Below, one piece after another: positions 1-6,252 of a DNA stretch of 27,793 nt. Every line of letters starts with the position of its first letter. The stretch's first letter is position 1. The notes under the pieces are model-generated. The model was not told the DNA's origin. It did no database searches and saw nothing but the letters and a program-made list of their open reading frames with translations. A program made the position numbers and the translations under genes. Source of the stretch: DASZOC01 sp035550975 (GTDB lineage: Bacteria > Actinomycetota > CADDZG01 > WHSQ01); the NCBI GenBank assembly GCA_035550975.1, contig DASZOC010000018.1, positions 1 through 27,793 on the forward strand, read 5' to 3'.

Positions 1-18
1 CTTCTGGCCCTCGGGCAC
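1..18 (-). CDS. possible start of smpB (tmRNA-binding protein), cut by the window edge
   Basis: Downstream of the M23 peptidase stop on the minus strand, a GTG at 18-16 opens a frame reading M-P-E-G-Q-K before the window ends. SmpB proteins often begin with a short charged stretch like this, and smpB commonly follows ftsE-ftsX in Actinomycetota (M. tuberculosis has ftsE, ftsX, smpB in a row). Only six codons are visible, so the call rests on gene order more than on sequence. No convincing Shine-Dalgarno is seen. Confidence 0.3.
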
Positions 19-27
19 CTGCGCAGG

Positions 28-1236
28 CTACGTGATGTACGGCGTGGGGTCGGTGTGCTCGCCGTTGATCCGAACCTCGAAGTGCAGGTGACACCCGGTG
101 GACCATCCCGTCGTCCCCACGTACCCGATGGTCTGCCCGCGCTCCACGTTCTCGCCCGACGAGACGGCGAAGCTGGTTTGGTGCGCGTACAGCGTGGCCA
201 GACCACCCCCGTGGTCGATGACCGTGGTGTTCCCGTAGCCGCCGCTGTACCCGGCGGAGACGACGACGCCGTCCTCGGCCGCCCAGATCGGCTGGCCGCA
301 CGCGCCACCGATGTCGACGCCGGAGTGGAAGCGCTGCGTGCCGAAGATGGGATGCGTCCTCCATCCGAAGCCCGACGAGATGGAGCCGCTCGTAGGCCAG
401 AAGAGCTGCCCCCCGCTGGGCGTCTGCCCGGAACCGGTGGAGCCGCCCGACTGGAGGGCGGCCTCGATCCGCGAGGACTGGGCCTGGAGATCGGCGACCG
501 CGGCCTCGTACTCGGCCTTGGTCTCCTCGATGTCCTCGATCAGGCCCTCGCGGTGGGCGATCTCCTGCTCGACCTCGGCCTGGAGCGCCTCCTGCTCGGC
601 CTTCAGCGCGGCGATCCGTTCGACCTCGGCGTGGGCGAGGTCCCACTGCTCGGAGAGCTCCTCCTCCACGTCCGCCACGAGGTCCTGCTGGTCGGCCACC
701 AGTGACCGCGTGGTCTGCAGCCCGACGACCATGTCGGAGTCCACGGTCAGGACGCTCTCGAGGTACGCGGAGCGGTCGACCAGGGAACGAAAGTCGTCCG
801 ATCCGAGGAGCACGTCCACGTACGCGGCAGGGCCCAGCTTGTACGCGGTCGCGACTCGCTGGTCGAGGGTCTCCTGCTGCTGCCGGAGGTCGTCGCGGGC
901 GTCTTGCAGATCCTCGGTGGTCTCGATGAGGGCCATGCGTGCGGCGTCCAGGCGGGCACGGACCACCTCCAGGCGGGCCTGGGCCTCGGCCAGATCGTTG
1001 CTCAGGAGGCCGATCCGCTCGTCGAGCGCCTCGCGATCCCGATCGGCCTCAGCGACGTCGTCGAGGAGGCCCTGCCGCTCGGCCTCGGCGTCCTCGATGA
1101 GCTGCTGGGTCCGAGCGATCTTGGCCTCGATGGCCTCGAGCTGCCGGTGGGGTCCCTTGTGCGCGTCGGCCGAGCCCGCGGCCAGCAGGGCCAGCAGGCT
1201 CACCAGCGCGACGGCGGTGCGTCTCATCCCGCGCAT
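28..1236 (-). CDS. secreted M23 peptidoglycan endopeptidase with N-terminal coiled coil (FtsEX partner type)
   Basis: 402 residues. A signal peptide (about 1-25, ending A-D-A before HKGP) is followed by a long Glu/Ala/Leu/Arg-rich coiled coil (about 30-265), a Gly/Ser linker, and a LytM/M23 domain (about 280-402). The zinc-ligand motifs are present: HSGVD at about 304-308 and HLH at about 383-385. It should therefore be a competent metallo-endopeptidase cutting peptide stems, unlike E. coli EnvC, whose LytM domain is degenerate. It lies 79 nt downstream of ftsX in the same direction. In other bacteria FtsEX activates coiled-coil hydrolases or hydrolase activators (EnvC, PcsB, RipC) through the FtsX extracellular domain, so I infer that role here. 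The start is the first ATG, with GAGG 7 nt upstream. Confidence 0.88.
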   Translation of the reverse strand: MRGMRRTAVALVSLLALLAAGSADAHKGPHRQLEAIEAKIARTQQLIEDAEAERQGLLDDVAEADRDREALDERIGLLSNDLAEAQARLEVVRARLDAARMALIETTEDLQDARDDLRQQQETLDQRVATAYKLGPAAYVDVLLGSDDFRSLVDRSAYLESVLTVDSDMVVGLQTTRSLVADQQDLVADVEEELSEQWDLAHAEVERIAALKAEQEALQAEVEQEIAHREGLIEDIEETKAEYEAAVADLQAQSSRIEAALQSGGSTGSGQTPSGGQLFWPTSGSISSGFGWRTHPIFGTQRFHSGVDIGGACGQPIWAAEDGVVVSAGYSGGYGNTTVIDHGGGLATLYAHQTSFAVSSGENVERGQTIGYVGTTGWSTGCHLHFEVRINGEHTDPTPYIT

Positions 1237-1315
1237 GCAGCGACCTCGACTGCCGTGGGGGGAGACGAGATGCTATCCGACCCCGGGCACCGAAACAACG
1301 ACCCGGGCGCGGCGC

Positions 1316-2191
1316 TCACACCTCAAGGAACCGGCGCATCGCCAGGAGGCTGGCAACCGCGGCGATGAGCACGCCGGCCCCGATCAGGATCGGCACGGTG
1401 AACAGGATCTCGGGCGTATCGATCCATGCGTGGACGAAGCCGACCTGGCCCCGGAGAGGGTCGATGAAGGCGAACTTCATGGCGAAGATCGCCAGCACGG
1501 CGATGAGGCCGCCGAGGAGACCCTCGACCATCCCCTCGATGAGGAACGGCACCCGGATGAACCAGTTGGTGGCGCCGACGAGCTTCATGATCCCGATCTC
1601 GTCACGCCGCGCGTAGATCGCGACCCTGATCGTGTTCGCGATCAGCGCGGCCGACGCGATCATCAAGACGATCGACATCACGAGCGTGATCGACCGCAAC
1701 AACGAATTCACCTTCAGCAATCGCCGGATGATGTCACCGCCGAAGCGCGCCTCCTCGACGCCGGGCGCGCCGTTCACCAAGGTAGCGATCGCTTCGGAAT
1801 AACGCGCGTCGGTCAGCTTGACGCGTAACGATGCCGGCAACGCGTCCTCGGGCAGGTTCTCGTAGAACTCCGGTTGGTCGGCCCACTCCTGCTTGAACTC
1901 TTCGTACGCGTCCTGCTTCGACACGTAAGTCACGTCTTCGACCTCGTCCATGTTCGTCAGCTGGTTGACGAGCGCTTGCTGCTCGCCTTCCGTGATGTCG
2001 TCGAGGAGGAATACCGAGACCTCGACCTTCGCCTCCCACGAGCGAGTCATGTTCCCCACGACGATGCCGAGGATCTGAACCCCGCCGAGTAGCAGCAGCG
2101 AGATCGCGACGGTGCTAACGGCCGCGACCGACATCAACAGATTGCGACGCAAGTTCGTCAGCGTTTCCGACAGGAAGTAGCGGAGTCTCAT
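1316..2191 (-). CDS. ftsX: cell division ABC transporter permease FtsX
   Basis: 291 residues, normal for FtsX. There is one N-terminal membrane segment (about 20-45), an extracellular domain (about 50-165) and three C-terminal membrane segments (about 170-195, 215-240 and 262-285). The loop R-R-D-E-I-G-I-M-K-L-V-G-A-T between TM2 and TM3 is the FtsX/MacB coupling signature that contacts the ATPase. It starts 10 nt after the ftsE stop, with GAGGT 4 nt before the ATG. With FtsE it forms a mechanotransmitting complex that switches on cell-wall hydrolysis at the septum. The M23 enzyme just downstream is the likely target. Confidence 0.95.
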   Translation of the reverse strand: MRLRYFLSETLTNLRRNLLMSVAAVSTVAISLLLLGGVQILGIVVGNMTRSWEAKVEVSVFLLDDITEGEQQALVNQLTNMDEVEDVTYVSKQDAYEEFKQEWADQPEFYENLPEDALPASLRVKLTDARYSEAIATLVNGAPGVEEARFGGDIIRRLLKVNSLLRSITLVMSIVLMIASAALIANTIRVAIYARRDEIGIMKLVGATNWFIRVPFLIEGMVEGLLGGLIAVLAIFAMKFAFIDPLRGQVGFVHAWIDTPEILFTVPILIGAGVLIAAVASLLAMRRFLEV

Positions 2192-2201
2192 ACTTACCTC
2201 T

Positions 2202-2888
2202 CTAGGTTCCGACGCCGTAGATGCCGCGGGACTGGTCGCGCACGACCTGGCCCGATTCGAGCTCGATCACTCTGCGGCGCATCGAGTCGACGATCGCGTG
2301 GTCGTGCGTTGCCATAACGATAGTCGTCCCGGTCCGGTTGATCCGGTCAAGCAACCTCATGATCCCCACGGAGGTGGCGGGGTCGAGGTTCCCCGTCGGC
2401 TCGTCTGCTATCAGGATCAGCGGGCGGTTCACGAACGCACGCGCGATCGAGACACGCTGTTGCTCGCCGCCGGAGAGCTCGTCGGGGAAGCGGTCGAGCT
2501 TCTCGCCGAGCCCCACCAGCTCGAGGATCTGCGGGACCTGCCGCTGCACGACGCTGCGCGGCCGGCCGATCACCTCGAGGCCGAAGGCGACGTTCTCGAA
2601 GACGGTCTTGTTCGGCAGCAACTTGAAGTCCTGGAACACGCAGCCCACGTTGCGCCGGAGGTAGGGGACGCGCCACCGTGGCAGGCTCGAAAGGTTCTTG
2701 CCGGCGACGTAGACCTCGCCCGAGCTCGGCTCCTCTTCCTTCGTCAGGAGCTTCAGGAAGGTCGACTTGCCCGACCCGGAGGGGCCGACGACGAAGACGA
2801 ACTCGCCCTTTTCGATGTCGAGGGAGAGCCCGTCGAGGGCCTTTATCCCGCCCTTGTACTCCTTGTGAACGTCGACCATTCTGATCAT
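2202..2888 (-). CDS. ftsE: cell division ATP-binding protein FtsE
   Basis: 228 residues, full length. The Walker A GPSGSGKS lies at 35-42, the Q-loop in VFQDFKLLPNKTV near 90, the ABC signature LSGGEQQR near 138-145, Walker B LILIADEPTGNLD follows, and the H-loop is ATHDH. The FtsE-typical N-terminus MIRMVDVHKEY is present. The ATG at 2888 has GAGG 6 nt upstream. It is the first gene of the ftsE-ftsX-M23 operon. A hairpin at 2922-2937 separates it from the diiron oxidase gene upstream. Confidence 0.96.
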   Translation of the reverse strand: MIRMVDVHKEYKGGIKALDGLSLDIEKGEFVFVVGPSGSGKSTFLKLLTKEEEPSSGEVYVAGKNLSSLPRWRVPYLRRNVGCVFQDFKLLPNKTVFENVAFGLEVIGRPRSVVQRQVPQILELVGLGEKLDRFPDELSGGEQQRVSIARAFVNRPLILIADEPTGNLDPATSVGIMRLLDRINRTGTTIVMATHDHAIVDSMRRRVIELESGQVVRDQSRGIYGVGT

Positions 2889-2921
2889 GCAGGCCTCAGG
2901 GTAGCTAAAACTCAGGTGCCG

Positions 2922-2937
2922 GCGGCCGGATGGCCGC
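2922..2937 (-). terminator. hairpin between the diiron oxidase gene and ftsE, possible terminator
   Basis: A perfect 6-bp stem GCGGCC/GGCCGC with a 4-nt loop starts 6 nt past the stop of the upstream gene. On the minus strand the TTTT follows only after about 10 nt, so this is not a textbook intrinsic terminator. It may attenuate rather than stop readthrough into ftsE. Confidence 0.4.
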
Positions 2938-2943
2938 TAGTCG

Positions 2944-4026
2944 TCAACCGGTGGACGCCGCCATCTGGTCGAAGAAGCGTCTCGGGTGATCGACGCCGTG
3001 GATGTCCTCGTATTCGGCCCACGCCTCGTCGTAGAACGACATCCCCTTGTTCGTGACGGAGTCGCAGAATCCGTCCGACAGCCCTGCGACGCGGAGACGC
3101 TTGGTCAGCGACGTCAGTGAGAACGAGCGGATCTCGTAGGGGCTTATGAGGAGGTTCTCGGGCGTCTCGTGCGGCTCGATCGCGTACCTGCGGTCGGGAG
3201 CCGCGACGATGCGGCACGCCTGTGGGAGCAGATCCATGATCGTCGTCTCGACGCGCTCGAGGAGGGTGCGATCCCTGAGGCCGGCTTCGAGGATCGCGCG
3301 TACGCCGAAGTTGACGTGGCGCGACTCGTCGCGTGCGACCGCGGTGAACCCCGCGTAGAACCCGGGAAGTATCTGCATCTCGCGGAGGATGCCGAGCAGG
3401 TATTTCTGACCGGTCAAAGCCAGCATCCCCTCGACGATCAGGTGATAGACGGTGATGGCTTGCACCCACGCGCCGTAGTCGTGAGGGTTCTTCCGCACCG
3501 CTTCGGTCGCGTCGACGAGATCCTCGTCGAAGAGCTTCCGGAAACCACCGACGGTCCTGTCGCGCAAGACCGAGAGAGCCTCGGACAGACCACCCGAGAT
3601 GCCGATCACCTCGTCGAAGAAACGAGAGAAGAAGACCGAGTGACGCGCCTCGTCGACGAGTTGCGTCGAGAGGAAGATCCGCGACGGCTCGTCGGGGGCG
3701 CCGTGGACCAGAGGCGCAAGCGTGTCGGTCACGGCCTGCTCGCCGACGAAGAAGAGGGTGAACGACCGCTGGAGCTCCGTGCGGATACCTTCGAAGCCGC
3801 CTTCCATCGAACGCCAGTGCACCGCGTCCTCGGAGAAATCGAGGTCCTGCGTGCTCCAGTTCTGCTTCTCCCAGCGATCGTAGAGATCCAACGGTGTCGG
3901 GCGCGATTCGAGCAGCCAGTCCATCTGGCGATACACGTCGTCTATATCGACGTTGCGCATCTCGCGGAGGCTCGCGTCTTCGACCCGATGGACGACGTCT
4001 GGGACCACTCGGTTCACGTCAGTCAT
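2944..4026 (-). CDS. R2-like ligand-binding oxidase (R2lox-type diiron/Mn-Fe protein)
   Basis: 360 residues, ferritin-like helical protein of the ribonucleotide reductase R2 superfamily. The six carboxylate/His metal ligands can be placed: E96 (GEQAV), E126 and H129 (EARH), E199 (VEGMLALTG), E234 and H237 (ESRH). Their spacing matches M. tuberculosis R2lox Rv0233 (E68, E101/H104, E167, E202/H205) with small offsets. The Val and Tyr that form the ether crosslink in R2lox (V71, Y162) are both present, as V99 and Y194. This favours R2lox, an oxidase of unknown substrate, over a true R2 subunit, and no nrdE/nrdA lies nearby. The ATG overlaps the prfB stop by 4 nt (ATGA), so translation is probably coupled to prfB. 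Earlier in-frame Mets lie inside prfB and are not used. Automatic pipelines may label it ribonucleotide reductase beta. Confidence 0.88.
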   Translation of the reverse strand: MTDVNRVVPDVVHRVEDASLREMRNVDIDDVYRQMDWLLESRPTPLDLYDRWEKQNWSTQDLDFSEDAVHWRSMEGGFEGIRTELQRSFTLFFVGEQAVTDTLAPLVHGAPDEPSRIFLSTQLVDEARHSVFFSRFFDEVIGISGGLSEALSVLRDRTVGGFRKLFDEDLVDATEAVRKNPHDYGAWVQAITVYHLIVEGMLALTGQKYLLGILREMQILPGFYAGFTAVARDESRHVNFGVRAILEAGLRDRTLLERVETTIMDLLPQACRIVAAPDRRYAIEPHETPENLLISPYEIRSFSLTSLTKRLRVAGLSDGFCDSVTNKGMSFYDEAWAEYEDIHGVDHPRRFFDQMAASTG

Positions 4027-5124
4027 GATGTCACAGCCTTGCGTTTCAACTCCGCTTCGACGAAACGATCGATGTCGCCATCCAGGACAGCCTGGACATT
4101 TCCGACCTCTACGTCGGTTCGGTGGTCCTTCACCATCTGATAGGGGTGCAGCACGTAGGAACGGATCTGCGACCCGAACCCGATCTGACGTTGCTCGCCA
4201 CGCAGCGCCTGGATCTCGGCCTCGCGTTCTTCGCGGGCTCGCGCCAGCAACCGTGACTTCAATATCCGCATCGCGACGGCACGGTTCTGCATCTGCGAGC
4301 GCTCGTTCTGGCACGCGACGACGATGCCGGTCGGCAGGTGCGTGATGCGGACGGCGGAGTCGGTGACGTTGACGTGCTGGCCACCCGCGCCGGACGAGCG
4401 ATACGTGTCGATGCGCAGGTCGTCGGGAGATATCTCGACCTCGGCGTCCTCCTCGACCTCGGGCGTCACGTCGACCGACGCGAACGACGTGTGGCGACGT
4501 TTCGCGGCGTCGAACGGCGAGATACGCACGAGCCGGTGGACGCCCCGCTCCGCCGCCAGCAGCCCGTAAGCATGCCGGCCCTCGACCGTCATCGTGGCGC
4601 TCTTGATCCCCGCCTCCTCGCCGGGGGTCAGGTCGACCATCTCGGTCTTGTAGCCACGGTGGTCCGCCCACCGCTGGTACATCCGCAGCAACATCTCCGC
4701 CCAGTCCTGCGAGTCGGTGCCTCCCTCGCCACCGTGGACTTCGAGGATCGCCGGGTTGTCGTCGAACTCACCGCCGAGCAGCGCGGTGACCTCGAGCTTC
4801 GACAGCTCGGTCTCGAGCGCGTTCAACTCGTCCTCGGCCTCCTTCGCGGTTGCCGCGTCGCTCTCGGCCGCAGCGAGCTCCCAGAGGACCCGCGCGTCGG
4901 CGGCGCGGCGCGCCGCCCGCTCGTAGATCGTGACGTCCTCGGAAAGGCGCGACAGCTCGCCCATGACCTTCTGTGCCGCAGAGGAGTCGTTCCAGAAGCC
5001 GGGCTCGGCCGACCGTTGCTTCAGCTCGTCGAGACGCGCGGACTTCGTGTCGACGTCAAAGGTACTCCTTGATGCGCGCGAGCTTGGCGTCGAGAGAATC
5101 GAGACGCGCTTTCAGGTCTTCCAT
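4023..5124 (-). CDS. prfB: peptide chain release factor 2 (join 5124..5059, 5057..4023; +1 programmed frameshift)
   Basis: RF2 recognises UGA and UAA stops. The zero frame starts at ATG 5124, runs 22 codons and meets an in-frame TGA at 5058-5056. Skipping one base (T5058) continues into a 344-codon frame and gives 366 residues, the normal RF2 length. Visible motifs are the tripeptide anticodon SPF in LVRISPFDAAKRRH and the catalytic GGQ in SSGAGGQHVN. Without the shift the product would lack its first ~50 residues. RF2 is known to autoregulate this way: scarce RF2 stalls at UGA and promotes the shift. The gene appears leaderless, with TACCCT 7 nt before the ATG and no Shine-Dalgarno. Its 3' end overlaps the R2lox gene by 4 nt. 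Confidence 0.95.
5055..5070 (-). promoter_or_regulatory. RF2 +1 programmed frameshift site
   Basis: The minus strand reads AAGGAG TAC CTT TGA C. It has an internal Shine-Dalgarno-like AAGGAG 3 nt before the slippery CTT, then a UGA stop in the weak context UGAC. This matches the E. coli prfB site (AGG GGG TAT CTT TGA C) in every functional part. The stop is codon 23 here, against 26 in E. coli. Confidence 0.95.
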
Positions 5125-5131
5125 CCGGCGA

Positions 5132-5137
5132 AGGGTA
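5132..5137 (-). promoter_or_regulatory. -10 box of a leaderless prfB promoter
   Basis: TACCCT (TANNNT form) ends 7 nt before the prfB ATG, with no Shine-Dalgarno between. That spacing puts the transcription start at or next to the A of ATG. No convincing -35 is seen. Confidence 0.5.
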
Positions 5138-5150
5138 ATCGAGGACGCGC

Positions 5151-5174
5151 AGAGGGGGCCCGAAGGCCCCCTCT
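5151..5174 (-). terminator. strong UUCG-tetraloop terminator after the LPFTG protein gene
   Basis: A perfect 10-bp stem AGAGGGGGCC/GGCCCCCTCT closes a 4-nt loop that reads TTCG on the minus strand, an ultra-stable UUCG tetraloop. It starts 19 nt after the stop codon of the 5194-6003 gene and lies just upstream of the prfB promoter. No long U-tract follows, which is common in high-GC Actinomycetota. Confidence 0.75.
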
Positions 5175-5193
5175 CATGAGTGGTCGTTCTCGT

Positions 5194-6003
5194 TTAGCGC
5201 TTACGAGCGAGGAGCGCGCTCCCGACGGCCAGCAGAGCTAGACCGAGCACCGCGAACGGGACGAGCGCCGCGCCGGTGAACGGAAGCACGGCTCCGGCGG
5301 CTGCCCTCTTGGCCGCGACCGCGGGTGCCGCTCCGGCCACGGCAGTAGTCGCGCCCCGCACCACGGGGGCCGCGAAGTGCTGCACGCCCTGGACCTCGTC
5401 GACCACCGCGTCGGCGTCGCTCTTCTCGCACGCTTCCTGCGAACCCATGATCTCGACGCAGGTCTTCGCCTCGCCGCTACCGGCGACGGCGGCATCCTCT
5501 TCGGCCTCCGGTGGCTTGCCGCACCAACCCTCGTTGTCGTCTTCGAAGTCGTCGTCGTTACCGCACCCGTTGTTGCCGTCCTGGTCCGCGAGGTCCTCGC
5601 CGCCGGAACCGTTCGGCTTGTCGGGTCCACCGTTGCTGCGATCGGGCCCGCGTCCGTCGTCATCCGGGTCGGACGTCGAGTTGCCCTGGTTGCCGGACCC
5701 ACCGCGCTCGACCGAGCGGTCCTTGCCCGACGGGTGCTCGTTGTCGCCTTCGTCGACGACGTTGTTCGGCGTGTCGTTGTCGTTGGTGTCGTTGTCCTCC
5801 GTCCACTGGGTGCCGCCCGAGCTCGAGCCGCCGCTGCCCCGAGACCCACCGCGCGCGCCGTCGTCGCCGCTCGCCGCGCGCTTGCCCTTGCCGCCACCCT
5901 GGCTGTGGTCGTCCTTGTGGTGCGCCAGAGCTGGAGAGATCTGGAACACGAGTAAGGCGAAGATCGCCAGAAGAACTCCCAGGAACCCACTGCGCCGCAA
6001 CAT
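5194..6003 (-). CDS. sortase-anchored acidic surface protein (LPFTG)
   Basis: 269 residues from the ATG at 6003. An upstream in-frame GTG (6021) would add six residues, but AAGGAGG at 6015-6009 sits 5 nt before the ATG and decides the start. The layout is a signal peptide (about 1-27, ending PALA before HHKDD), then a long low-complexity region rich in Asp, Asn, Gly and Ser (about 28-175), and a short stretch with several Cys. A cell-wall sorting signal ends the protein: LPFTG at about 240-244, a hydrophobic helix, and the tail ARKR. A sortase would cut between T and G and attach it to peptidoglycan. No known fold is recognisable in the middle. No sortase gene lies in this window. The Asp-rich part could bind cations, but that is speculation. 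Confidence 0.85.
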   Translation of the reverse strand: MLRRSGFLGVLLAIFALLVFQISPALAHHKDDHSQGGGKGKRAASGDDGARGGSRGSGGSSSGGTQWTEDNDTNDNDTPNNVVDEGDNEHPSGKDRSVERGGSGNQGNSTSDPDDDGRGPDRSNGGPDKPNGSGGEDLADQDGNNGCGNDDDFEDDNEGWCGKPPEAEEDAAVAGSGEAKTCVEIMGSQEACEKSDADAVVDEVQGVQHFAAPVVRGATTAVAGAAPAVAAKRAAAGAVLPFTGAALVPFAVLGLALLAVGSALLARKR

Positions 6004-6008
6004 CTTGC

Positions 6009-6015
6009 CCTCCTT
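6009..6015 (-). promoter_or_regulatory. Shine-Dalgarno deciding the start of the LPFTG protein
   Basis: AAGGAGG, fully complementary to the 16S rRNA tail, lies 5 nt before ATG 6003 and inside the alternative GTG-started reading frame. It is the strongest ribosome binding site in the window and argues for ATG 6003 over GTG 6021. Confidence 0.85.
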
Positions 6016-6019
6016 CTTC

Positions 6020-6110
6020 ACGCTATGTAGCTACGGACTTACGCTGTGTATTGCCACGTTATGTAGCGGATAAACCACGAAACGTAAGGAATTTGCCAAA
6101 ATGCCCGTTT
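6020..6110 (-). promoter_or_regulatory. AT-rich promoter region with short direct repeats upstream of the LPFTG gene
   Basis: On the plus strand ACGCTATGTAGC (6020-6031) and ACGTTATGTAGC (6056-6067) are near-identical direct repeats with a partial copy, ACGCTGTGTA, at 6041-6050. The first runs into the palindrome GTAGCTAC (6027-6034). The stretch up to 6110 is unusually AT-rich for this genome. It probably holds the promoter and operator sites, but no single -10/-35 pair stands out. Confidence 0.4.
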
Positions 6111-6173
6111 TCTTTGGCTTGCTCGCGAGGAGCCCGTCAAGCGCCTCCGGCACGCCCGTTCTCATGTCCCCGC

Positions 6174-6190
6174 GTCCCGCTGAGCGGGAC
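6174..6190. repeat. 17-bp perfect palindrome in the 6004-6252 intergenic region
   Basis: GTCCCGCT-G-AGCGGGAC is an inverted repeat with one central base, lying 63 bp upstream of the lipoprotein start and about 170 bp upstream of the LPFTG gene. It could be an operator for a dimeric regulator or a short RNA hairpin. The rest of this 249-bp divergent spacer shows only the repeats and -10 box listed separately. Confidence 0.4.
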
Positions 6191-6240
6191 TCGGCGCGGC
6201 CAAACACCACGCGGCAAGCCGGGCCAGCTCACTGAATGGA

Positions 6241-6246
6241 TACGCT
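6241..6246 (+). promoter_or_regulatory. -10 box of a leaderless lipoprotein promoter
   Basis: TACGCT, inside GGATACGCT, lies 6 nt before ATG 6253 with no Shine-Dalgarno in between. Confidence 0.45.
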
Positions 6247-6252
6247 GCCGCG

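Noticed and set aside
311..1828. 505-residue plus-strand open frame
   Set aside because: It is antisense to the M23 and ftsX genes, with Ser/Arg-rich then His/Asp-rich low-complexity translation.
2944..4026. Calling the diiron protein ribonucleotide reductase NrdB/NrdF
   Set aside because: The V99/Y194 pair and VEGMLALTG context match R2lox, and no large subunit gene is nearby.
4027..4671. N-terminal extension of the R2lox reading frame (215 more residues)
   Set aside because: It lies wholly within prfB, is Arg/Gly/Pro-rich shadow sequence, and the ATGA overlap gives the natural start at 4026.
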